From Camellia lanceoleosa (lineage: Eukaryota > Streptophyta > Magnoliopsida > Ericales > Theaceae): a DNA stretch of 64,000 nt. The stretch covers positions 59,661,530 through 59,725,529 of the forward strand of contig CM045763.1 of assembly GCA_025200525.1 (NCBI GenBank), in the 5' to 3' direction. The notes under the pieces were generated by a model that saw only the letters and a list, made by a program, of their open reading frames with translations, was not told the origin of the DNA and did no database searches. The position numbers and the translations under genes were made by a program. This document shows positions 19,546-30,179 of this stretch, piece after piece. Position 1 is the stretch's first letter, and each line of letters opens with the position of its first letter.

Positions 19546-22033
19546 TCAGAATAACCCTCATCATCAAGCATCGATAAACTATCGACATCGCTAAACTGAG
19601 ACTAATTATGATAAGTAATCGAACTGATTAAAATACTCAATTGATCGATCAAATCAAATCGATTGATTGATATCAGATTCGTTAAATGCATTCTCTATCT
19701 GTTGATTGTTAATTGATCTGTTCATGTCATTGTGTCTAAACTGCTAATTGAAGGCCTTATCGGCGGCCGAATCAGAAATTGACTAATGTTTTACGATCAT
19801 TGGAATTTATGTGATTTTATGGTGTATTTAATTAAAAATGTGTTTTTGGTATGACTAAATTGGATCAACATTGATGAATTATATAAGTTGGCTTTAATTA
19901 TAACTTTGCTATTTGAGTGGGTCACTACACCAAACTTTGTCTAAGACTTAGTCTTCCATTACAAAACATTTCATCAGCCTTGTTAAGTGTCCTAGCCGAC
20001 TAGAGAGAGAGAGAAGAGGGAGAGTTGATTTCATCTCACTTTTGCTTGTTATTGCTTGGAAATTTAGAAGATTAAAGGAGTTCTTGCTTGATTGAGCCTC
20101 TAGACTTGTAATTGAGGAACCTAGGTATGAGTTTCACCCTCTTAATAGTGTATTTAAGTTCCTTCTAGCATGGATCATGGTAGTTTAAAGAGCTAAGTCA
20201 AGAATTGGTTCAATGGTGTTGAATCAGAGCTTGAATCATGCATGCATGTGCATATCCCTCATTTTTTGAGGTTGTTCTTCATAAATTTCCACATGCATGT
20301 TCATGTTAATATTAAGGACCATGATTTCATCGTGAATTTGAAAGAATGAGCTCATTTGAGCAAGCATTGAAGCTTTAAATTAGTTTAAATTCATGCATGT
20401 TATGTTTGAAATTATGTTCATGAAATGTTGTTTGAAATTGAGTTTAATTGAACCACCCTTGGGCTTTGATTTCTTAAATTGATCTTTGAAACATGTAATA
20501 TTATGAGTTTTGAAGTGTTTTCCAAAAAATTAGCCCAAGAGGATCGAAATTTATGCATTAAAACTTGGTTTTGAGCTTGAGGTTTAAATCTGGAATTTCT
20601 AAATTTTGGACCCACGATCGACCGAGAAAATCCACGCTCGAGCGTACACTCTGTGATCACGCCTTCCGCTCGAGCGAGTAAAGTGACGCTCGAGCGTGAA
20701 ATGCGTGCATCTAGTACTTTGCATGAGCTTACAGTCCGCTCGAGTGAGAGAATCCACGCTCGAGCGAGGACTTGTATCTCACGCTCAAGCGAGGGTCGAG
20801 CGCCCATCGAGCGTGAATTTTGAGCATCCAGTATTTTCACTGTAGCTTACAATCCGCTCGAGCGACGGAAGTCACGCTCGAGCGGAGCTCCTTTGTCTGC
20901 ATGTCCGCTCGAGCATAGAAAGCCACGCTCGAGCGAGACCCCTGTTTTTTGAAAATTTTGTAAAGTGTCTAAAAGTGCATCTTTGCATCCTCTTTCCATC
21001 CTAGGCATTCCTAGGGCATCTTTAAGACATCTTAATGAGGATATAGATGTAGAACACACCGAGGAAATTAGGGATTAAGTTATTATCTTTTCCAACTGTG
21101 TAGCTTAGTGTGTGTTCGTTCTGTAAACTGTGTAGGGTTGGCGACTGGAGACACGCTCTAGCCTAACTGGAGCCCAGAACTCTGTGAGTAACAATTGTGT
21201 AAAGATATGTTCAACTGAGAATATTTTCTGAGTGTTTAATCGAATCGCTTCAATCGACATCATTAATCGAATGAACGTATGTCCTATATTCGAATCAGAC
21301 AGTGGTATCCTTAGCAACCATCACATCGCTATCTTACATAGAGATCTCGGCTACCTATTTGGAACTTTCAGGATCGCTTGGTCTTTCAAGACCTCATCAG
21401 CTTCGTCTTTTTAGACCCATCACTTTTACTATACTGTTATACTAATGGATGTACCACATATGATTGTTTACTGTACTGAACAACTGATATATTGATTGAA
21501 ACGACTGTTTTCAATACTAAAGGACATTCATTCTAAACCCCTTTACGCATTATGTTATTCACTGGGTTTTAGCTCACTACTCATATATATATGTAGGTGT
21601 ACAAGCACCAGACCATGGCTAGAAGCATCGGGGTAACTCCAGTTTTGTCAAGCCAACCACTGTGCCTCACAGTGAGGTTCCGAGCCTGTCAAGCTATGGC
21701 TTAGGGGTGTTTTTATTTCCCCTGTCTATCTCTCAGATTCTGCTTTTGTATAATCGTATAGACCGATAGCACTATATCAGCATTATTTAATAGGATTTGG
21801 TCCTGCTTCAATGATTGTAAATATTATGCACTGCTCGTCATCTTGAGTATATATATGTATGAAAAGTCTTTTTGCATACAGACTGTCACAGCTCACTGGA
21901 CATTGTTTATTTACTGTTTTGGCTTCCGCCATGCCCCTCAGATTGCTTTTACAAGATTTGCAGCAGCCTTGATAATCTCTTGACATCGCGATTCTGATGC
22001 TAAAAGCTATAAGGGCGGATTTGGGTCGTGACA
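19546..22033 (+). mobile_element. gypsy solo LTR, about 2.5 kb, inside the antisense ORF
   Basis: Related along its length to the LTR at 1801-4202. It begins near AGAATAACCCTCATC and ends GGGCGGATTTGGGTCGTGACA. The target duplication is ATGA(C): ATGA at 19542-19545 and ATGAC at 22034-22038. The antisense ORF resumes right after it. There is no internal region, so it is a solo LTR left by recombination. Its short frames rich in LER/RSS arise from CTCGAGCG repeats. Confidence 0.85.
20630..20935. repeat. CGCTCGAGCG palindrome cluster in solo LTR
   Basis: About ten full or one-mismatch copies of CGCTCGAGCG, usually in pairs (CCGCTCGAGCG... then ...ACGCTCGAGCG), occupying the same relative place as the cluster at 2867-3072. 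Confidence 0.85.
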
Positions 22034-22333
22034 ATGACTGCAGTCACGAACTTGTCCCGACGACTGCAGAACAGGACGTTTGAAGTGTATCAACTGTCAG
22101 CGCAACTCTCCCTGCTGCAACGGATGTATAAAGATGCTCGAGAAGAGATCAGCTCACTGAAGAAGGAAAATAAAGAGCTGAAACGACAAGTCGCCTCCAA
22201 GGCCCAATTCGGAGTGTCCTCATACTCTACATTTGACGGCCAGCGGGGAATAATTACATTTGGAAGTGCGGCCAAGGCGAAGGCAAAATCATCAAGAGCT
22301 ACGAAGGCGAGGGACGAAGCTGGTGACAAATGA
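22034..22333 (+). pseudogene. Antisense retroelement ORF, 3' half (coiled coil)
   Basis: Continues the ORF broken at 19545: [20 protein letters not shown] matches [14 protein letters not shown] of the second element. A heptad-like coiled coil follows ([20 protein letters not shown], then ENKELKRQV), then a Gly/Ser segment and a basic Ala/Lys-rich tail ([20 protein letters not shown]) ending at a TGA. The coiled coil suggests self-association and the basic tail possible nucleic acid or nuclear binding, both inferred. The corresponding tail in the second element (about 62300-62110) is diverged but again Lys/Ala rich. Confidence 0.7.
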
Positions 22334-23980
22334 AGGTGGGGTGGAAGCGTCGCTGCCGGGCTGGGACCGGAGGAGACAAAAAAAGCTGTGATGGTGTTGT
22401 TGTTGTTGGTTGTGAATTTGTGTTTGGATGTTATGTTTGTTTGTTTGTTTTTTTTTTTTTTTTTGGAATGTGGAACTGAAAAATGTAAGGACTGTAATGG
22501 CAAGGTAAATGGATGTCGCGACAGTTGAGGAGTTTTGTGTTTGTGTGTTATGGAAGGAAATCAAATAAAATATGGTGATGGTGATGAAATGATAAGTATG
22601 GTGATAAATAAAAATAAAATAAAGAAGGTAGTAGAAACAGAATGATTTGTGCAAAAGTTGATTGGGTATGGGTTATAAAGATATATTTGTTTTAGGAAGA
22701 CAAGCTGAAGGGCGTGCTATGAGTGGGGGTGCAACAAACAACACCATAGCAAAGCTTTTTCTCTCATGTGCGAGAAGAATACCCATGTAGCCTACTATCC
22801 AAGGCATGGACAGCATCATTATCTCACATTTATCAACCAAAGACGTGAGGCAAACCCACTTCTTCATTACCAAGTTTAAAATCCCTCAAATTCCCACTTG
22901 AAGACCAACCATGTTCAGATATGCTCCATATAACATATATATAATCTCCACTAAAAAACTTCTGATGGCCCCATCATGACAAATAAACCCACCTACTTGA
23001 TTTTAAAATAGCAACTATCCCAAGTGCTTGCAGCAGTAGCTAAAAGAGCCCATGTGCTTCTTGAAACAATTATAACAGACTGGGAGCAGTATTTTCACCC
23101 ATAACAGCTGAGATGGAGCCAATTGAGATTGGAAATAAAAGTGAAAACCTTTATGATCAAGTATACCCTTTCAGATGAGAGGCAAAGGCTATCCCCATCT
23201 GGAAGGAAGACGTCTCAAAACTGGGTGACATTGAATCCTTATGCTGAAATTCAGCCTCTGAATGGAAGGAGCAATAACAGCAAAGTAAACTAGGGGATGA
23301 CCCAGTTTTTGATTGATTTCCAAGGTTGGAGCTAGCTCACACAAAATATATATCTCTTATCTCAGAAAGAGTTTGCAACAGTGAAGACAAGTGGCGTGGT
23401 CGGCGTTGGCCAGATCACGGCCGAAGACAGTGAGGAAGTTGCAAGTAAAGAACGCAAAGCAAGCCACGCAAGCTAGATGGTCACACGCACAAGGTGGAAC
23501 TCCGGTTGGCTGTCGGGTGGGCTGACGGGGTGCTCGACGACGTGGGTAAGATCTATGCGTGTGAGAGGTGAGAGAGAGAGGTGCCGAGAAGGAGAAACAT
23601 GCATTCGCCTTGTGTGTGTGTCCTCCATGTCTTATCAGTGATAGAGAGAGTTGTTGCCATCAGTGATCTGCGTAGAGCAAAGAGAGAGAGACAACTTTCT
23701 TTCGGAGAGAGAGAGTAAGAGAGTTGAGTTGCAGACATGGTGTTCGACGAAATGTCCCAGAGGTATTTTGGGTTTGCTCCGACGAGGTGGTGAAGAAGAG
23801 TGGAGTGGAGGTGACCAAGATGGAATTTGTTAGAAACTACTACAACAGCAACAACAACAAGATCAAGATCAAGAAGAATAATTTGTGGCAACGGAGTGAA
23901 GATATGTGTAGAGGTCCGGCGGGCAGCCAAAATGAGGCTGCTGCCCGCCCGTGAAGCGAAATTATTAGGTTCTTAACCTC
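22334..23980. other. Retroelement internal region, possible captured sequence, no gene identified
   Basis: The right end (about 23870-23980) matches the 5' leader of the second element, including the GGCGGGCAGC/GCTGCCCGCC inverted pair and the phrase CCGGACCTCTACACAT. Between it and the antisense ORF I see GA-rich and mixed sequence with short frames but no recognisable protein. By comparison with the second element this is where captured host fragments would be expected. Confidence 0.5.
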
Positions 23981-23992
23981 GCTTTGATACCA
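23981..23992 (-). other. Primer-binding site, tRNA-Met type
   Basis: On the minus strand TGGTATCAAAGC follows the end of the 5' LTR directly. It matches the initiator tRNA-Met primer site of plant LTR elements (TGGTATCAGAGC) except at one base. Confidence 0.85.
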
Positions 23993-24499
23993 TGTTAGAT
24001 TTAATGTATAGAGAAATAGAGAAAGAATAAATTGTATGTATTGATTTATTGAATCTGTATTTAATGTTATGGTTGAGCTCCTCCTTTATAGAGGAGAGGA
24101 GCCAAAAGTGGCACTACAATAAAGTAACATTATTGGGTGAATTATACTAATAGTCCCTATAGTTTGGGATTTGTGTCACTTTGGTCCCTGACTTTTCAAT
24201 TGTGACACATTTGACCCTGAATTTTGAATCTTGTTCCAAATAAGGACAATTGAAGATATCATTAGATTTTCCAAGGGTAAAATCGTCAATTTGATAAAAT
24301 ATAAACTAATTTGACAAAAATAAATGTCAATCAAATATTTTTGAATTTGTAAAAATTGGGAGACTTATTTATAAGTCCTTTTTCAGAACCTTATGCTAGG
24401 TTAAGTCCTGTGTAATTTCTTATAGAGTCTCAAGTCCTATTTTCATAAGAATGTATTCCACAAGATCCTAATCTTTTTACCCTTCATTTTCACACCTTT

Positions 24500-24970
24500 C
24501 CTCTCTCACTCTCTCTCTCTCTCTTCTGTTGGTCTTCACTCTCTCTGTTCAGTTCCTCAACTCCGCGGCGTAGATCCGAGAGGAGTTTGGGAAATCGCTC
24601 TCGCAGATTCACTCTCTCTCTCTCTCTCACCTCTTTCTCTCTCTACATCCAAATATCTTCAAGCATCTTTCACTGCTATCAGACATGGCTGGCTTGGGTG
24701 AGGGTTCTCAATTTGATGCTCGTCAATTTGATGCCAAAATGAATGAGTTACCTGTGGGTGATGGAGAAGAATCTTGTTGGGTTGTGCACTGCTATCTGTT
24801 ACATTGCGATTTCAGGTTGGATAAAGAGCTGTGTTTGCGTAGACTCTGGGTGTTTCTATGACTTTCAACTTCCAAAGTACCGGTCCTTTCCCACCCCACG
24901 TTTAGTTGTGCCCAGAGGTTGGGAAGGAAGAAAGCTGAATAATCAGTTGAAGGTGAAGTTTTGGGGATAA
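24500..24970 (+). pseudogene. Captured eIF4A 5' end inside MULE
   Basis: The ATG at 24685 starts MAGLGEGSQFDARQFDAKMN, the distinctive N-terminus of plant initiation factor eIF4A (DEAD-box RNA helicase). It is preceded by a CT-rich leader that looks like the gene's 5' UTR. Similarity ends about residue 22, where eIF4A has an exon boundary, and the frame stops 36 residues later with no helicase motif. An overlapping 75-codon frame at 24743-24970 has no recognisable domain and may come from another captured piece. Not a functional helicase. Confidence 0.8.
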
Positions 24971-25419
24971 ATTTGCTATTGCAGTGTCTACCTCTCTAGG
25001 AATTGCTACAATTTTGTAACTGAGACATCATATACCCAGCGTGATAGATTTTTCGATTTCTCATTTGATGTTGTAGTGAATTTGTCTTTGAGCTATGAAA
25101 CATGATTTGGTTGATCTCACGGTAAATATAAGTCAAAATCTGTAAGATTATGAGAATCAAATTTGTTTCACTCCTTATCTCTTTTTTTTTTTCCATTTTT
25201 TTTTTTAAAACCACAGGTTCAGGCTCAGTGTCAGCCTCTTTAAATGCCTATGTTTTCTTTGATTTTTCTATATAAAAAAAATAAAAAATTCAAAAAATAA
25301 ATAAATTTTTAAATTTTACAATTAATAATCCAAAATAAAAATATATTAAGATTATATATCTATTTCAAAATAAACAGATTAAAAAAATAAAAACTTATTA
25401 AGTTTGCGAAACGTAACGT

Positions 25420-25725
25420 GACACATTACGTTACGTTTATGTAAATGTCACATTACGTTTATATAGGTGTCACATTATGTTACGTTTATGTAGGTGTCAC
25501 GTTACGTTCATATTGGTGTCGCGTTACGTTTATATAGGTGTCACGTTACGTTACGTTTATGTAAATATGTCACATTACGTTTATGTAGGTGTTACGTTAC
25601 GTTGATATTGGTATCACGTTACGTTTATATAGGTGTCACGTTACGTTACGTTTATGTAGATATGTCACGTTACGTTTATATAGGTGTCACGTTACGTTTA
25701 TGTAGGTGTCACGTTTCGTTACGTT
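25420..25725. repeat. Tandem repeat of ACGTTACGTTTAT units in MULE
   Basis: Roughly 12-14 imperfect units of about 20-28 bp built from GTCACGTTACG and TTTATATAGGT. Noncoding; frames through it give only repetitive RLYR/YVTLR strings. Confidence 0.85.
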
Positions 25726-26374
25726 TATATCAATTTCCTATATATATAGTTTTATTATTATTTATGATATTAATAATTAATATTGAGGGTAAATATGTCA
25801 ACAAACTTTCCACAAGACTTATGGGAACATAAGTTTTTTAGTAGGACCATATGTAGCATAAGGTTCCCTAATAGGACTTCTAAATAATTTTCCCTAAAAA
25901 TTATTTCTACCCACTAAAAATAAAATTATGTAAAATTGATAAATCTTTTAGACATTTATGTATTTTTTTTACGAAATTAATTTTTATTATGTGTTTAGAT
26001 AATGATCATGTAAAATTAATTTTTTTTAAAATTAATCATGTAATTTTTATTAATTTTTATCAATTTTACATAATTTTATTTTTAGTGGGTAGAAATAATT
26101 TTTTTAAAATTAAAAAAAAATTGACATTTATTTTTGTCAAATTAGTTTATATTTTATTAAATTGACAATTTGGCCCTTGAAATTAAACAATGATATCTTC
26201 AATTGTCCTTATTTAGAACAAGATTCAAAATTCAAAGTCAAATGTGTCACAATTGAAAAGTTAGGAACCAAAGTGACACGAGCCTCAAACTATAGAGACT
26301 ATTAATGTAATTTGCCCAACATTATTTAAAGCTAACAGTAACATTACAGCTAATACACATCCACAAACAGTCCC

Positions 26375-26630
26375 AAACAACGTCACAAAAAGAACTATAT
26401 TTACTTGACAAAATATCAAATCTATGAAACTTGTTAAAAAAATAATTACAAATCAGTGAAAAATTTTATAAATATTAATAATTAAAATTATAAACATTTT
26501 CAAATAATTATTTTTTTCAAAATTCTTCTTGGGTAAATTTCAAATTATTATTATTATTTTTTCCGAGCAACTTAAATTTTTTATTTTTTTTGAAACTGTG
26601 AATCTCAATATTTTTTTTTTTAAATTAAAG
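26375..26630. other. ALDH intron 1, right part
   Basis: AT-rich sequence ending in a T-rich tract and the acceptor ATTAAAG before exon 2. Confidence 0.6.
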
Positions 26631-26708
26631 GAAAAACATTTGGGACAATAGACCCAAGAACAGGAGAACAGATAGCAAGGATAGCAGAGGGAGACAAGGA
26701 AGTTGTTA
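26631..26708 (+). pseudogene. ALDH2C-type aldehyde dehydrogenase, exon 2, truncated
   Basis: Follows the acceptor AAAG and continues exon 1 in phase: KTFGTIDPRTGEQIARIAEG then DKEVV, the conserved early NAD-binding-domain segment of cytosolic ALDH. The normal exon continues for about 20 more residues (the AVKAAR...GPWPR block), but here it breaks off at TTA, where an 18-kb PIF/Harbinger-like element begins. The missing part is not found on the element's far side, so the insertion was accompanied or followed by a deletion. Confidence 0.85.
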
Positions 26709-27984
26709 GCCTGCGTTTGGTTGTGTTTTGTAAATGTGATTTGAGAGTATGAGTTGTATTTTGAGTTTATGAGTTGTGAAATTACGATTTGAGTGTAGAA
26801 AATTTATTTGGTTATGATTTTTAAATAGAGTTTTGAATTGCGTTTTAAAGATGTATTTTGAATTAAGTTTTGGAAGTTTGATGTGACATGTGAAAAGTGA
26901 AAATTTGTTTGGTGATGTGTTTTGGAAGTAATTTTCAAAACTTAATTCAACCATAATTTATCATCAAACACACAACTCATATATCGATATCCATATCCAT
27001 ATTTTTTTTCAACAATAATAACCAAACTATTTTTAAAATACTGAAATTAGAAATTGATTTTTTTTGTCAATTATTTTTTTTTACTAATTTTTTTGAATAA
27101 TGGGTATTTCAAAATAATTTTTTCATTTTAAAATAAACCGATGTCAATTTTTTTTCTGCCAATTAATTTTTCTATCAATTCATTTATAAAATACGTTTTC
27201 CATTTTTATGTCGATTTTGTTAAAGTCAACAACTTTTAAAAATATATATTAATAAAGAAGGAATAAATATACTAACTTTAATATTTTAAAATACAAATCA
27301 TAATATAAATCTTACAAAACATTATCAATTTATTTTTCATTTATTACATTTTTTGCAATTTAGTACAGATGTGTAACAGAATTGCAACATATTATTGTAC
27401 CCATTGAGCTCATATAATTGTGGGAGCTCATATAATTGTGGCCGTATGTCAATTCCCACAAAATATAATTGTGGGCAACATGACCATTATGCCCCTCTAG
27501 ACTTAAATGAGAAGTGACTATATAAAACAAAATACAAAAGGTAAGATCGTAATTTCACTTACTTAGTACCTACTCCCTATTATAGAATAGCTGTGTTCAA
27601 CAGTGAAATAAAGAAAAAAGAGAGGATGCTCAGTACACGCATGTGACACTACTTTGAAAAAAATAATAATATTATATTTAATAAATAAAAAGTAAAAAAA
27701 AAATAATAATTACAACAACCTTTTGAACCTCACCCTTTTGAACCTCACCCTTCCTTTTAAATCTGAATCTCATTCTGCACCAACTTCACCATCTTGAAAA
27801 CACTTTCTCCAGTTACATCACAGAACAAAAATTACACAAACAGAAGATATCCACCATCTGATTAGCTCCTCTTTCTCCACTTTCATAATTTACAGGTTAG
27901 TTTTGATGCCAGTTCACCTTCTTATTTGCTTCAGACCAGTCTTCAGACATTAGCTTCACTGGATTAGCTTCACTGGAGGGAAAG

Positions 27985-28040
27985 GGGAGGACGACCGGCC
28001 GGTCATCCCGCCGGACATCCGCCCGGTCATCCTGGCCCAT
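27985..28040. repeat. GC-rich CCGGCCGGTCATCC box
   Basis: A GC-rich island (GACGACCGGCCGGTCATCC followed by GCCGGACATCCGCCCGG) in AT-rich DNA. It is mirrored at about 43300-43365, and a related run lies at about 36443-36530. Confidence 0.7.
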
Positions 28041-28385
28041 ATCTGTTCCATTTTCATAAATCTGTTCAGTATACTCATCTGTTATATTTTCTTATATCTG
28101 TTATAATTTTTTCACACTATCATTTATTTTTCTGATTATCAGTTTCTAAGTTCTAATAAACTGTATGAATCAAACCCCAATGAAATGTATCATTCCCTAT
28201 GAATTTTATTTTTTTTTATATAAATCTGTTTCTTTGGCATCTGCTTAATTAAATTTTGTCACCAAATTTTTTTATATTTATTTTTTACATAATAATAAGT
28301 TTGTATGCACAAAAAGATACTAATGTTTGATATATTTGTCGTACATTTTTCTTACCTCTTATATGTTTTAATATACATTTTTCTT

Positions 28386-29515
28386 TCACTTTTACAGTCA
28401 TCATGCCAAGAACAATCATTCAAAGAACAAAATGAACCAGACCCGAACTTGGTGAATCGTCAAACTCTGTACCACCACCACAGCAACAAGATGATGGCTA
28501 TCCAACTAATGATTTTGCAACATATCATCATGAACAAGCCTATGAACATTTCATTTCTCGACCAATTGTTACGGGGAGAAACGTAAAACCACATTCTCAA
28601 TATGATTCACTCTTACTTGGCAAATTAGATACAATGGGATTGTTACCATTAAATAATTTACCAAGTAAGATATATCCCCGTCTTCTACAATTAATTTATG
28701 TTCACTTGACACCGGGTGACCAACAAAATAAATTGTCGAGTCTTACCTCTTATGTTAAGGGAAAAAGAATCACACTCTCTCTCCGTCGTTTTGCACAAAT
28801 TATTGGAGTCGAAACAGGAGATTTACAATGTTATTTTCAAAATGAGTCTGCCTTAGAAAAATTGTTGATGATGTCACTCAGATTTATACCACAATTTGTG
28901 ACAACCGATTTAGCGGCACTAATTTAAAAGTCAGCCATTTAAAACCTCACCATCGTATTCTCCATCGATGGATAGTTGAAAATGTCACCCCCTAAAAAAG
29001 GACATTATAATACTGTTTCATGTTTTCAAGTTTACTTGTTATATTGTTTTGAAATTGGACAAAAATTAGATTTATGCTTTATATTACTAAAAGAAATGAT
29101 GGTTGCAAAATTTGATACTCTGAGTGGCCGGTCCCTACCTTTTGGAGCGTTTTTAACCATAATTTTCAAAGCCCATGATGTGAACCTTGAAGGTAAATGA
29201 TGGATCAGAATCATGTCACCAATTTCTGAGTATACACTGACCCGAGCTGGTGGTTCTGACACGTTGATGGGCTCTCTTAATCTTCAAAATGAACCAATAC
29301 CTGATGAGGAAGAACCCAATGACAATGACATGCCACTAAATGAACAACCCTGTTACTGGACTGATTATTTAGCCTTGGAACAAGAACGGTACAATCAGCG
29401 CCTACAATGGGAACAACAAATGGCTAATCAGCTCAATACACTGGGTACTCGGTTTGATCAATTTGGTACTCAATTCGATGAAATTGCCACTGCTCAGAAC
29501 TCACTAATTCATTAA
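28386..29515 (+). pseudogene. Accessory gene of the element, left-arm copy
   Basis: Several successive frames separated by stops make one degraded gene, probably preceded by an intron (T-rich tract and CAG acceptor at about 28400). Recognisable blocks are GLLPLNNLPSKIYPRLLQLI (28637 on), KGKRITLSLRRFAQIIGVET, KKGHYNTVSCFQVYLLYC, a block ending SGRSLPFGAFLTIIFKAHDV, and a Gln-rich coiled-coil-like tail (QWEQQMANQLNTLGTRFDQF). The LPFG..LT.IF region resembles the putative plant transposon protein domain seen in retro- and DNA-element proteins; this is a recollection of the pattern, not a search. The function is unknown. A mirror copy lies at 41830-43000. Confidence 0.5.
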
Positions 29516-30179
29516 TTTGGTGAGTTCCGTGTAGACTCCGAGAGACGTGCTGAACTAACAATAAACCGCATTGATCTGATTGACCATCGAGTCACTCAGC
29601 TGTACCATCAACATTTCCCTCCACCTCCAACACCACCGGACAATGATGCTTAATTTGTTTAAAAATCATACGGTGGTTATATTTTTTCCTGCTAATTTTT
29701 GTTTTGCTTATTTATTTGGTGAGTTTTATTGTGATTGTTTTACTTTTGTTATTTTGTTATAAACTTTTCTATTCACGTAATGAATAAGAATGAGGGGTTT
29801 TTTTTGGAAGCATTTAATTACACAGTTATAATGTTAATAACTAGTACGTTATAGATGTCTACGAAAACCTTCATTTCAATAAAAACATAAAAATTACACA
29901 ATTATTAAATAATTTGTGTGCATCAATTAATAGAAAAAATATGACATTAATGTTCTGAAATGAAATACAACGACTTACAATTTAATAATAAACATGTGTA
30001 CCCAAAAAAAAAAATGACATTTAATAATAAACATTCTTTTTTTTTTTAATGAAAAGGAAACAAAAAAAATTTATATAACCTTCTGAACAAAAAAGTGAAT
30101 ATCACCTTTTGCTATAAAATCGGGTGATATAAATAAGTAACATATAATAATTATTTTATGTTGTTTTATTTATTATTCA

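Larger units (their letters stand above)
24135..26317. mobile_element. Pack-MULE (Mutator-like), 9-bp TSD
   Basis: Starts GGGTGAATTATACTAATAG and ends with the inverse (CTATTAATGTAATTTGCCC). Terminal inverted repeats extend about 200 bp with high similarity. The 9-bp duplication AACATTATT lies at 24126-24134 and 26318-26326, and the empty site is seen in the other LTR copy near 14048. No transposase is present. The interior holds an eIF4A gene start and a tandem repeat. Capture of host gene pieces between MULE ends is a known plant phenomenon. Confidence 0.92.
13913..26369 (-). mobile_element. Non-autonomous LTR retrotransposon carrying geminivirus DNA
   Basis: A complete element in reverse orientation, bounded by TG...CA LTRs with a 5-bp target duplication GTCCC at 13908-13912 and 26370-26374. 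Reading the minus strand: 5' LTR (26369-23993, interrupted by a MULE), primer-binding site TGGTATCAAAGC matching initiator tRNA-Met, an internal region without gag or pol, a polypurine tract (TTTGAGGGGGG) and the 3' LTR (14098-13913). Internally it carries unidentified sequence, an antisense coiled-coil ORF, near-complete geminivirus DNA-A and DNA-B, and a tandem-repeat block. The two LTR copies differ by about 4 substitutions and one 1-base indel over about 186 bp, so the insertion is fairly recent. The element at 60004-63780 is a relative. With no pol, copia versus gypsy cannot be decided. Confidence 0.9.
23993..26369 (-). repeat. 5' LTR of virus-carrying element, interrupted by a MULE
   Basis: Left part 23993-24134 and right part 26318-26369 together equal the 186-bp LTR at 13913-14098. 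The interruption is the MULE at 24135-26317. Confidence 0.9.

Noticed and set aside
22090..22654. Minus-strand frames over the antisense ORF tail
   Set aside because: Shadows of the coiled-coil ORF and a poly-T region; Lys/Thr/His low-complexity content.
23553..23954. Frames of 60-125 codons in the retroelement leader
   Set aside because: No recognisable domain, GA-rich content, and overlapping frames on both strands. Kept as unannotated internal region.
25494..25832. 112-codon frame rich in RLYR/YVTLR
   Set aside because: Produced by the ACGTTACG tandem repeat in the MULE; no independent coding evidence.
24134..26318. 7-bp target duplication ACATTAT for the MULE
   Set aside because: Taking the element ends at GGG...CCC gives an exact 9-bp duplication AACATTATT, which is the length expected of Mutator-like elements.
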